Source: JBEKYD01 sp049509915
GTDB taxonomy: Bacteria > Acidobacteriota > Terriglobia > Bryobacterales > Bryobacteraceae
Length of the DNA stretch: 27,516 nucleotides
NCBI GenBank assembly: GCA_049509915.1
Contig: JBEKZL010000121.1
Coordinates: 1 to 27,516 of the forward strand
Direction: 5' to 3'
In this document: positions 15,577 to 22,419 of the stretch, piece by piece
How positions within the stretch are numbered: the stretch's first letter is position 1
How the letters are laid out: the number at the start of each line of letters is the position of its first letter
Program-made: the position numbers and the translations under genes
Notes under the pieces: generated by a model
Seen by the model: only the letters and a program-made list of their open reading frames with translations
Told to the model about the DNA's origin: nothing
Databases searched by the model: none

Positions 15577-17529
15577 TCAATTCCAGGCATCCAGGAAGCG
15601 GTAATACGCCCGCATCAGAATCGTGCCGGAATCCCGGTCGGGCGACTCATATTCGCGAAACAGAGCGCTCTTTCCCCAGTGACTTTCCAGTTCCCGCCAG
15701 AATCCGTCCCACCGGAGTGTCGGATCGCCGCCGAGGATACGATCGTTGACGGCCTTGAGGATGGCGTCGTTGATTTCGGTTTCGCCGATGCCGCGCGTCG
15801 CAATCACCTGCGCATCGTGCGACGTTTCGATCACGTGGTGGATCTCGGTGGCCCCGCCGCAACTGCCCAGGATCACCAGGCGCGTGGTTTTGGCCAGATA
15901 GCTGAGGGTTTTTTCCACCCAGAAGCTATGGCCGCGGTGAACCATGACAGTCGGCACCTGGCCGCGCTCGTCCAGCAGCGCCGCGATGGCTCGCTGGCGC
16001 CGCTCGGCTTCGCCTTCTAGAGCGCGATTCTTCGCGAGGTGAGTATCGACCGGTACGTTGGCGAAGATCTCGATGCGGCGGCCCTCGGGGCCATGGCCGG
16101 TGAGGTGGACATATTGGCCGCGATCTTCGATCTCCCAAGAAGGATCGTGCTGGTAACTCTGGCGGAAAGATTCGAAAGACTCGATGCCATCGTCGTCGTC
16201 GTAAAAGAAATAGCGTTCGATGCAATCGTTGGCCGCGCCGAACAAGATCGCGGTATCGAGCGACTCGGAGGCGCGCAGAAACGGCAGATACGGCGCGGCG
16301 ATGCCGGCGATCTCCGCGCTCGTGCCGATATCCATCGAGAGCTTGGCCGCCAACACGCCGTAGAGAGTGGCACCGCGCAGGTCGCCAGCGTCGCGACAGC
16401 GGGCGAACTCGCCGGAGACGACCGCGGCCAACTGTTCGCGCAAGGCCGTGCCGCGGGTGGCATCGATGATTTCGGCCAGGCGCATGGCTTCAGCAAGCGG
16501 GTCGGCGGTCCGGTCCACGCCGCGAGCCAGGCGACTGACAACCTCAAAACCCGCGACGGAGAGAAGACGGTCGAAGCGGCCGGCGGCCAACGCCCCCGCG
16601 GCAAAGTTGCGCAGCTCCCAATTCCCGGTCCGATCGAGTAAGCCGGTGAACGAGTTTCCCATAGGTCTTTCGGTTTTCCATTTGGGCAGGAGCAGCCGGT
16701 CGAGAACCGCGCTGAAGACGCGTGGGTCGGCTTCGGCGCGGCCGAGCGCGAGCAGGGCGTAAAGATCGACGGCGCGAAAATGCTCGAGGTCTCCGGCGAG
16801 CACCCCATCGAGATCCTGCTGGGCGGCCTGACACAGCACCAGGGATTCGTTTTCGAGCACGCGTTCCAGATAGGCCGCGTCCTGGCCACCGGCTGCGCGC
16901 ATATCGAGCACGGTGGCGAAGAACCGTGGGGTGCTGGCAGAAATCCCGAGTGCCGAGTCGAAGGAAAGCTCGCCGCGCGCGATGCGGCCGGCGAGGATGG
17001 CCAACCGGGAACGGCGCGGCAGATCGATTGACGGATCGGCGGCCAGGCGCGTCAGCAGCACCAATTCGGGCGACTTACTGGCCGACAGCAGATCCCGCAC
17101 GGCGCGCGCCGACAGACTGGTTCCCGAAGCCAAGCCCATCGCCTGGTCCGGAGCGGCCAGCACGAATCGCTCGAAGAGCCGGCCTCCGTTCGCGAGCGGC
17201 AGATATTGGCCGGTTTCGCGGAGCGCCAAAGCCGGATTGTGGAGTCCGGCGGCAAGCACGAGCTTTTCGGCTAAGGCGGCATCCCCGGGCTCCTGCTCAA
17301 CCGCTCGCGCCAAGGCGCAAGCGCCCCGGAAATCCACTTCCCCGAGCCATGGCTTGTCGACGACCAAGGGGAGGCTGCGACGCGCGGCGTCCAGGCTGCC
17401 AGCCAGTGCCGCTTCGAAACCGAGTCTTAGCGCACGATCGCCTTCGACCTCGTTTTTCAGCCGGGGACCGTCCTGGGCCAAGAGCGGATGACCGCCGAGC
17501 GCGGAAAGAAAAACGAGGAGGGGGAGCAT
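15577..17529 (-). CDS. secreted alpha-helical protein with a C-terminal caspase-like His/Cys signature
   Basis: The open frame extends to 17745, but the ATG at 17529 directly begins a signal peptide ('MLPLLVFLSALGGHPLLAQ'); the upstream codons hold paired repeats that look regulatory. From this start the protein has 650 residues. Residues ~25-400 are Ala/Leu/Arg-rich helices resembling a repeat solenoid of HEAT or TPR type. The last ~200 residues change character: 'PTVMVHRGHSFW' (His 531 and His 534) is followed 23 residues after the second His by 'TRLVILGSCGGATEI' (Cys 557). A strand ending in H-x-G-H and a second strand ending in S-C-G-G match the catalytic dyad pattern of clan CD (caspase, gingipain, CHAT) peptidases, although the His-Cys spacing is shorter than usual. 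It is followed by an ADOP permease gene. The peptidase role is inference. Confidence 0.65.
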   Translation of the reverse strand: MLPLLVFLSALGGHPLLAQDGPRLKNEVEGDRALRLGFEAALAGSLDAARRSLPLVVDKPWLGEVDFRGACALARAVEQEPGDAALAEKLVLAAGLHNPALALRETGQYLPLANGGRLFERFVLAAPDQAMGLASGTSLSARAVRDLLSASKSPELVLLTRLAADPSIDLPRRSRLAILAGRIARGELSFDSALGISASTPRFFATVLDMRAAGGQDAAYLERVLENESLVLCQAAQQDLDGVLAGDLEHFRAVDLYALLALGRAEADPRVFSAVLDRLLLPKWKTERPMGNSFTGLLDRTGNWELRNFAAGALAAGRFDRLLSVAGFEVVSRLARGVDRTADPLAEAMRLAEIIDATRGTALREQLAAVVSGEFARCRDAGDLRGATLYGVLAAKLSMDIGTSAEIAGIAAPYLPFLRASESLDTAILFGAANDCIERYFFYDDDDGIESFESFRQSYQHDPSWEIEDRGQYVHLTGHGPEGRRIEIFANVPVDTHLAKNRALEGEAERRQRAIAALLDERGQVPTVMVHRGHSFWVEKTLSYLAKTTRLVILGSCGGATEIHHVIETSHDAQVIATRGIGETEINDAILKAVNDRILGGDPTLRWDGFWRELESHWGKSALFREYESPDRDSGTILMRAYYRFLDAWN

Positions 17530-17617
17530 CCAAACCACGACCGCATTATGCCACGCCAGGCGAGGCGGGGGCTGGGCGCGGCTTCGTCCGGGTGCCGCGA
17601 AATTCTCCCGACTATTG

Positions 17618-17647
17618 TTTTCAATAACTTCCTGGCTTCGTTCGGTA
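17618..17647. repeat. 30-bp imperfect direct repeat, copy A
   Basis: The 30 bases 17618-17647 match 17814-17843 at 24 positions, starting TTTTCA and ending GGCTTCGTT-GGTA. Copies are 196 bp apart and flank the TGTGCA array. They may be a decayed dispersed repeat or the ends of an old duplication. Confidence 0.5.
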
Positions 17648-17660
17648 GCGGCGGTTTGGG

Positions 17661-17747
17661 TTTGTGCATTTTTGTGCATCCTAGCAGGACAATCTGCCGG
17701 TTTGCCCGGGTGGCTGCCGGTATCCGTTTGTGCAGAATTGTGCAAAT
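17661..17747 (-). promoter_or_regulatory. two pairs of TGTGCA direct repeats upstream of the caspase-like gene
   Basis: TGTGCA occurs at 17663-17668, 17673-17678, 17729-17734 and 17739-17744. Within each pair the spacing is exactly 10 bp, one helical turn, and the two pairs are 66 bp apart. Each pair has TTTG before it and an AT-rich spacer. The array lies 130-215 bp upstream of the chosen start at 17529, where an operator or activator site would be expected. Inside the longer open frame the half-sites fall in different codon phases, so protein repetition does not explain them. Confidence 0.45.
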
Positions 17748-17813
17748 CCGGCGGCCGACCTAACGGTCGGCTGGGAGACGACGGCGGCCGAAGCTATTTC
17801 CACCGACCTTCTA

Positions 17814-17843
17814 TTTTCAGTAGCTCGGTGGCTTCGTTTGGTA
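17814..17843. repeat. 30-bp imperfect direct repeat, copy B
   Basis: Second copy of the element at 17618-17647, in the same orientation. The preceding bases also share CCGAC and a T-rich run. It lies in non-coding DNA, beyond the start of the caspase-like gene. Confidence 0.5.
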
Positions 17844-18140
17844 ATTCTTCCGGATGGGAAAGCCAAAGGCCGGGGTGGGCGGCGGCGGCGAATCCCAGGC
17901 GCGCTCAGGCTGGAAGATTGGATTGCCACAGAGTTGTCGTCCCCCCTGCGGCCAGGATACAACGGAGGGTCGCGGGCGAGCGGAAGTGCTTTGTATTCAA
18001 AGCAAAAGCGGTTGTGACCGTGGCCGGGAAACGGCGTATCGCGAAGCATGGCTACGGGAGAAAAACGCCGACGACAAGATCGCCGGTGCTACGAGGAAAA
18101 GAGCGTGGGCTTGAAACCGACGTCAAACTGGTACCAAGTA

Positions 18141-18156
18141 CCGGTTCCGGAACCGG
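18141..18156. promoter_or_regulatory. 16-bp perfect palindrome, possible operator
   Basis: CCGGTTCCGGAACCGG reads the same on both strands and lies 207 bp upstream of the nuclease operon, beside the inverted repeat GGTAC-CAA-GTACC. A perfect 16-bp dyad is typical of a dimeric repressor site, but no regulator gene is adjacent. Confidence 0.35.
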
Positions 18157-18245
18157 GGAGATAATTGACGTTTGTGTCGGCCGCCCGTGCGGCAAAGTCA
18201 GACGCCTCGACGGGGCTGCGTCACGAGTAGGGCGCAGTGGCGTGC

Positions 18246-18259
18246 CCCCGATTTCGGGG
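18246..18259 (+). other. short hairpin in the leader of the nuclease operon
   Basis: CCCCGA (18246-18251) and TCGGGG (18254-18259) form a 6-bp stem with a two-base gap, about 100 bp before the first start codon. It could be the start of an attenuator-like leader together with the hairpin at 18309-18328. Confidence 0.3.
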
Positions 18260-18308
18260 CCGATCTCGCCAAGCCATACTTGCGTCCCTGATACGGGCAA
18301 TCGGCCTG

Positions 18309-18328
18309 CCCGGCGGGCCTTCGCCGGG
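18309..18328 (+). other. GC-rich hairpin just upstream of the nuclease operon
   Basis: CCCGGCG (18309-18315) and CGCCGGG (18322-18328) pair around a GGCCTT loop. The stem ends about 24 bases before the Shine-Dalgarno sequence GGGGGAGG (18352-18359) of the first gene. It could act as an mRNA leader structure or terminate upstream transcription. Confidence 0.35.
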
Positions 18329-18362
18329 CCGGCACGCGGTATAGTTCACTAGGGGGAGGCCC

Positions 18363-18935
18363 ATGAAGCTGCCCGACGACGCTCAGAGCAGGAGGACGGC
18401 TGAGCAAATCATCGCCAGGGCGCGTGAGATGAAGGAAGCCTTCGGCGCCAAGTGCTCGAAGTTCGCCGGGGCCCTCAGCGTGGAGCTTGTGCGGCAGGCG
18501 CTCGCCGAGGCCGGCATTGCCACGTCCGCTCGCGATGTTTTCGTACGCGGCGTGCCGATCGAGGTCGATCTCATCATCCCGCATCGCGGCCAAGGACCCC
18601 TACTCGGTGGAATGTACGAGCCGCAGCAGGTAGCAGTGGCGCTGGAGGTCAAGAATAGCGGATCTTTCGGCGAGGCTACAATCCTGAAGGTCCGCAGTGA
18701 CTTCGAACGCCTCCATATGGTGGGCGTTGCTTATGCGTACCTGACTCTGGAGGAGCGCCGCGGCTACCGCTGGGCGATTTCAAGCGAGCGAATCGGCTGC
18801 CGGTGCTTCACTCTCGGATGGCACAAGGCGGCTACCGGCCCGTTCGAGGCAACCACCGAGTGGGGACAACTGCTGCTGTTCCTCGAGAACTGCCTGGGGG
18901 GCGGCGCGAGGTCGGCGGAGGCCGCCAAGGTATGA
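18363..18935 (+). CDS. PD-(D/E)XK nuclease-like protein of a putative defence operon
   Basis: A 190-residue soluble protein with a strong Shine-Dalgarno sequence (GGGGGAGG) and a clear ATG. The centre has the pattern of a PD-(D/E)XK nuclease core: 'VPIEVDLIIPHRG' with D69, then 'QQVAVALEVKNSG' with E95 and K97, then a helix 'ILKVRSDFERL'. D, then E-x-K about 26 residues later on the next strand, is the metal-binding and catalytic set. The N-terminal half is helical and could be a dimer or recognition region. The gene overlaps the next by 4 bases (ATGA) and is two genes before an Mrr-type endonuclease, so it is likely part of the same restriction module. I do not recognise a named family. The nuclease call rests on the motif alone. 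Confidence 0.6.
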   Translation: MKLPDDAQSRRTAEQIIARAREMKEAFGAKCSKFAGALSVELVRQALAEAGIATSARDVFVRGVPIEVDLIIPHRGQGPLLGGMYEPQQVAVALEVKNSGSFGEATILKVRSDFERLHMVGVAYAYLTLEERRGYRWAISSERIGCRCFTLGWHKAATGPFEATTEWGQLLLFLENCLGGGARSAEAAKV

Positions 18936-19534
18936 GCTACACAACATTCGAACTTGCATTTTGGCATCCCTTCGGGCCACATGGTCGAGAGACTCCGAAA
19001 CAAATCATCGAGCGTAAGCGAAGCGAAATCGCTGCAAACGGATGGACGTTGTGGTCCTTCCAGCACCGCCGAATGCTTTATGATTGGCACCGCGAGATAT
19101 CGGGTGCTGGGCCGGATGCTGTGTTTGTGTTTTGCTCGGAAGGCCGTGGAGCCGTTGACCCAGCCAGGGACGGGGTCCCCGCGACCAACTGTCAGAGCTA
19201 CCGATTCGTTCCGGAGAAAGGCGCCGAATGGCGGCCAACGCCTAAAGGAATCAAAATTCCCCATCCGTTTCGGCCAGGAAAGACACTGGCGTCCGCATTC
19301 GTCGTGCAGGGAATCATACACCCAGCAGAAACTTTCGTCGGACCTGCCGTGGAGTGGTTCTCCCTCAGGGAAGGCCCTTGGCGCCAAACCAGAGTTCCGA
19401 CCCGCGGTGAGTACCTCATCCGGCCAGGCGGCACGATAGCCATGCGAAGCTTCAGTGCAGTGCTCGAACTGGGTTCGCCGTATTTGGCGGTCGTGGCATC
19501 CGCTGATCCGAGCACCTTCAAGAAGAAAGCATAG
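18932..19534 (+). CDS. unknown protein between two nuclease-like genes
   Basis: A 200-residue protein beginning 'MSYTTFELAFWHPFG', whose ATG overlaps the previous stop. I do not recognise the family. Visible features are an N-terminal 'ETPKQIIERKRSEIAANGW' helix, a 'TLWSFQHRR' strand, an aromatic- and proline-rich middle, and a C-terminal beta-like half ending 'FKKKA'. There is no signal peptide or membrane segment. The next gene starts 5 bases after its stop, so all three genes should be translated from one mRNA. By position it could be a specificity, regulator or immunity partner of the Mrr endonuclease, but nothing in the sequence decides this. Confidence 0.65.
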   Translation: MSYTTFELAFWHPFGPHGRETPKQIIERKRSEIAANGWTLWSFQHRRMLYDWHREISGAGPDAVFVFCSEGRGAVDPARDGVPATNCQSYRFVPEKGAEWRPTPKGIKIPHPFRPGKTLASAFVVQGIIHPAETFVGPAVEWFSLREGPWRQTRVPTRGEYLIRPGGTIAMRSFSAVLELGSPYLAVVASADPSTFKKKA

Positions 19535-19538
19535 AACA

Positions 19539-20411
19539 ATGTCCAGTAAGCTACCCACCTTCGACCAGCTTATGAATCCTCTCCTCCGGGCGCTGCGGGT
19601 GCTTGGAGGATCTGGTCGGATTGAAGAAATCTACGACAAAGTTGTCGAGTTGGAGCAATTTCCCAATGACGTTCTCTCGCAACTGCACGGCCCCGAGAAA
19701 AGCAGCCCAACCGAGGTGGCGTACCGGCTCGCATGGGCTCGCTCATTCCTGAAGAAGTTCGGCCTTTTGGAGAACTCCAAGAGGGGCATCTGGTCTTTGA
19801 CCGCGCAAGCGAAAGGGCTCGAAAAGGTGAATCCTCCGGAGGTTGTTCGCGCCGTCCGAGCGCTGAGCAAAAGGAGCGGAGGGGAGACAGACGAGCCGCT
19901 TACACCGCGGGGAGTCCCCGAGGAGTTGTTGCACGAAGAAGCCCAAGAGGAGGCGTGGAAGTCGAAGCTCAATAGCGTGCTGGCCAGCCTTGATCCCGGA
20001 GCTTTCGAGAGACTGGCGCAACGCATGTTGCGGGAATTGGGTTTCACACAGGTCGACGTGACGGGCCGGACTGGCGATGGTGGCATTGACGGGCGCGGTA
20101 TCGCCCGCATCAATAGCGTGATGAGCTTCCACGTTCTGTTCCAGTGCAAGCGCTACAAGGGTTCAGTCGGCCCCGGCGAGGTCAGGGATTTTCGGGGGGC
20201 GATGGTGGGCAGGGCAGACAAGGGTCTCTTCATCACGACCGGGGCATTCACTCCGGCAGCGGTCAGAGAGGCCACAAGGGACGGGGCCCCGCCGATAGAT
20301 TTGATCGACGGAGACGAATTTGCGGAACACCTCAAAGAGCTGGGCCTCGGAGTGCGGAAGGAGCTGATAGAGACCATCAAGGTCGACGAGAAATGGTTTG
20401 AGGGTGTTTAG
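19539..20411 (+). CDS. mrr: Mrr-type restriction endonuclease
   Basis: The start at 19539 sits 5 bases after the previous stop; the earlier in-frame ATG at 19455 lies inside the preceding gene and would displace the Mrr N-terminal domain. The 290-residue product has an Mrr_N winged-helix domain (residues ~8-92, 'LMNPLLRALRVLGGSGRIEE' to 'GIWSLTAQAKGL'). A charged linker leads to an Mrr catalytic domain (~150-265). The active site is readable: E157 in 'DPGAFERLAQRMLRELGF', D184 in 'GDGGIDGRG', then Q202-C-K204 in 'HVLFQCKRYKG', and 'GLFITTGAFT'. Mrr enzymes are type IV endonucleases that cut DNA carrying foreign methylation. No methyltransferase gene adjoins it, as expected for type IV. Confidence 0.9.
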   Translation: MSSKLPTFDQLMNPLLRALRVLGGSGRIEEIYDKVVELEQFPNDVLSQLHGPEKSSPTEVAYRLAWARSFLKKFGLLENSKRGIWSLTAQAKGLEKVNPPEVVRAVRALSKRSGGETDEPLTPRGVPEELLHEEAQEEAWKSKLNSVLASLDPGAFERLAQRMLRELGFTQVDVTGRTGDGGIDGRGIARINSVMSFHVLFQCKRYKGSVGPGEVRDFRGAMVGRADKGLFITTGAFTPAAVREATRDGAPPIDLIDGDEFAEHLKELGLGVRKELIETIKVDEKWFEGV

Positions 20412-20454
20412 CCGGCAAGGGCGGCAAACAGGATGGTGACACGGACGACAGCAT

Positions 20455-20514
20455 CTATCGGCTCACGGACCGAGGCGACATCGGTGGGTTGACGGCTGCA
20501 GGCCCAGCCGATAG
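20455..20514. repeat. 9-bp inverted repeat after the Mrr operon
   Basis: CTATCGGCT (20455-20463) pairs with AGCCGATAG (20506-20514) across a 42-base loop, in the gap between the convergent Mrr gene and the minus-strand gene ending at 20540. It may be a long-loop terminator or an old element end. Confidence 0.35.
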
Positions 20515-20539
20515 AGAGTGCGCACGGACGCGCAAAGCC

Positions 20540-21112
20540 TCATGCTTGCAGTAGCGCGGCGAAATCGCGCCGGTATCTCGAAACGTCCAGGCACGACTCG
20601 TCAGTGACCGCCGTGAAATGGGTTGCTCGACGTAGGACCCAACGCTCTGCCGCGCCGTGCAATCGTGAGATATACACCTTGCGTTGCCCTTTGCTGGGGA
20701 TGCCACTGCGGATTATCTCGGCAAAATCGCGGACGGGGAATATGAAAATGTCACCACGGTATCCAATGTCCCGAGCAAGAACGTACGCGATGAAAAACTC
20801 GTTCTGTTCAAGATGGCCGGCAAACTCGTCCTCCTTGAAGAAACGCCACGAGGTGAAGTCAAATAGCCTACGCTCCCACGCGGGCCCGACTTCGTACAGT
20901 TTGCCGAATTTGACTTGGACCTCGCGATAGTTTATCCGTCCGGAGACCTTCCGGCGCAGAATCAGGTCCACCTTATCGACATCAAGGAAGCGGCTGTATG
21001 AGTTCCAGCCGTGCTCGAAAAACTCGAATTTCGCGTAGGTCTCACCAAGTACCTCGTAATGTCCGGCCTTTCTGCGGACCTCGGCTGCCAGAAGTTCTTC
21101 TTGATCGACCAT
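20540..21112 (-). CDS. second small PD-(D/E)XK-like protein, convergent with the Mrr operon
   Basis: A 190-residue soluble protein of no named family known to me. The core reads 'FLDVDKVDLILRRKV' with D49, then 'INYREVQVKFGKLYEV' with Q66 and K68. D followed by Q-x-K on the next strand is the same variant used by Mrr (Q-C-K). It fits a nuclease or holiday-junction-resolvase-like fold. After it come 'RLFDFTSWRFFKEDEFAGH' and a strand-rich section 'YRGDIFIFPVRDFAEII'. It is of nearly the same length as the first protein of the Mrr operon but not visibly similar in sequence. Convergent placement 129 bases from the Mrr stop suggests it belongs to the same accessory block. The nuclease call is inference from motif spacing. 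Confidence 0.6.
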   Translation of the reverse strand: MVDQEELLAAEVRRKAGHYEVLGETYAKFEFFEHGWNSYSRFLDVDKVDLILRRKVSGRINYREVQVKFGKLYEVGPAWERRLFDFTSWRFFKEDEFAGHLEQNEFFIAYVLARDIGYRGDIFIFPVRDFAEIIRSGIPSKGQRKVYISRLHGAAERWVLRRATHFTAVTDESCLDVSRYRRDFAALLQA

Positions 21113-21319
21113 GGTCTTATCCAGTCAGGCACCACGCTCGCGGTTTCGGCGCGCCCTGTTGTTCGCCGAGCCACCATCCTAGCACCACTAGCAGAAGCGG
21201 AGAACAACGTAAGAGCGTGCGGTTTTGAAGGGTTCGGACGATCGCGTTTTATCACCTGTCAGCCAGCCACGCGGCCGGAGACAAGTGACAGGCCACAAAA
21301 AGCGATGGCCCGTCCCACC

Positions 21320-21343
21320 AAAACGTCGGCTCGAAAGCCGACG
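21320..21343 (-). terminator. intrinsic terminator of the TIR-protein operon
   Basis: On the minus strand an 8-bp perfect stem (CGTCGGCT at 21336-21343 complement, closing at 21324-21331) with a four-base loop is followed by TTTTGG. It lies 39 bases past the stop codon of the TIR gene, exactly where an operon terminator is expected. Confidence 0.65.
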
Positions 21344-21381
21344 CCGCAGGCCGGAGGCCCGCGCCACGAAAATTCGTCACT

Positions 21382-22419
21382 TCAGAAGGGCAGCGGCAAC
21401 TGGTCGCTATATTCGGCGATGCGACGGTAATCGAGGGCGCGGGCCTCGTCGTCGCGGCCCCAGGTTTCCAGGATCCAGACCATTTCGCGGGCGGATTGGT
21501 CGAGCGAGATGCGATCCGCGTGGGCTTCGGCAGCGGCGTGCCAGCGCTGCATCAACTCGTAGCCCTCTGCCAGGCGGCCCTGGTCGCGGGCCAGGCGGCA
21601 GCCGGCGCGTGCCAGCGCGCATTGCTCGGGCCATGGGGCGGAGGCGAAGGCAAGCTGCACTTGGTCGAGAGGATCGGGAGGGTCGTCCGAGGGCAGGGAA
21701 TCCGGGCAAAGCAGCACCGAGCAGAAGCCGGAAAAGAGCAGCTCTTCGGGAACGGCGGCGGGCGCGTCCTCCATCACGAGCAGAAAACGGCGCTCGGAAC
21801 AGAAGGCGGCGAGCTTGCGGCAGTTGCTTTCGAGGTCGCCTTCCAGGCGCAGCCCGAGCTGAAGGCCGAGGAGACCGCCCAGAGCGGCGAGCGAGCGCGT
21901 GCCACAGCGCAGATGCAGCACAGCATCGAAATCCGGGCGAAAGGCGTGGACGAATCGGGCGGCGGTAATCCCCAGCACTTCGAGGTCCCCGCCGGGTGAA
22001 GCAGATTCCGCCAGCAGCTTGCCGCCGGCTCGCACCCAGCGTTTGAGCGAACGCAGCACTCCGAGGGGCAGGCCGGCGAGTTCGAAGCGGGGGCGCAGCA
22101 CTTGGGGAGGCACGCAATCGTCCAGACGGGCGAAGGCGACGCGCACGGCGGCGGCGGCCGGCTGGTTTACCAGGGCGTCTTCCCACTCGGCGCGGGGCCA
22201 GCGCGAGGGCATGGAGGCGCGGGAAAACAGCACCAGCAGGAGATCGGCCACCAAGCCTTCGCCGGCTTTCGCGGCCAGGCTCTCGCCCTCGCGCAATTGG
22301 CCTTCTTCGAGGAAGACGCGCACGCGCGCGCCGCGCTCGAGGAAGGCGCAAATGCATTCGGCTGCCGCGCGGTCGGCTGCCGCGTAGCAGGGAAACAGGG
22401 TCGGAGCTAGAGTTTGCAC
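21382..22419 (-). CDS. TIR-domain protein with degenerate NB-ARC-like and helical C-terminal regions
   Basis: The frame is open far upstream, but that part is the O-methyltransferase gene read in another frame. I place the start at the GTG at 22419 because the TIR domain begins right there, giving 345 residues. The TIR domain (~1-128) shows 'TLFPCYAAADRAAAECICAF', 'EEGQLREGESLAAK', 'LLLVLFSRASMPSRWPRAEW', in the usual order. W74-x3-E78 matches the catalytic glutamate context of NAD-cleaving TIR enzymes. Residues ~145-240 resemble an NB-ARC module ('FDAVLHLRCGTRSLAALGG' and Walker B-like 'RRFLLVMEDA'), but the position of the Walker A loop reads 'LGITAARFVHAF', without G-x4-GK-[ST]. The C-terminal 80 residues look TPR-like. 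It overlaps the O-methyltransferase by 13 bases. Likely a signalling or defence NADase. Confidence 0.75.
   Translation of the reverse strand: MQTLAPTLFPCYAAADRAAAECICAFLERGARVRVFLEEGQLREGESLAAKAGEGLVADLLLVLFSRASMPSRWPRAEWEDALVNQPAAAAVRVAFARLDDCVPPQVLRPRFELAGLPLGVLRSLKRWVRAGGKLLAESASPGGDLEVLGITAARFVHAFRPDFDAVLHLRCGTRSLAALGGLLGLQLGLRLEGDLESNCRKLAAFCSERRFLLVMEDAPAAVPEELLFSGFCSVLLCPDSLPSDDPPDPLDQVQLAFASAPWPEQCALARAGCRLARDQGRLAEGYELMQRWHAAAEAHADRISLDQSAREMVWILETWGRDDEARALDYRRIAEYSDQLPLPF

Larger units (their letters stand above)
17748..18362. other. ~600-bp non-coding region between the caspase-like gene and the nuclease operon
   Basis: Short open frames cross this stretch but none has a ribosome binding site, a recognisable domain or convincing composition. 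It holds repeat copy B (17814-17843), a 16-bp palindrome (18141-18156), an inverted repeat GGTAC-CAA-GTACC (18130-18142), and two hairpins (18246-18259 and 18309-18328) close to the next gene. It probably serves as divergent promoter space, and may include decayed accessory DNA. Confidence 0.55.

Noticed and set aside
17530..17745. 72-residue extension before the signal peptide of the caspase-like protein
   Set aside because: It would place a signal peptide internally and run through paired DNA repeats that are out of codon phase; a regulatory reading fits better.
17615..18352. 245-codon plus-strand open frame in the intergenic region
   Set aside because: No ribosome binding site, no domain, and low-complexity GC-driven composition; it also crosses the leader region of the caspase-like gene.
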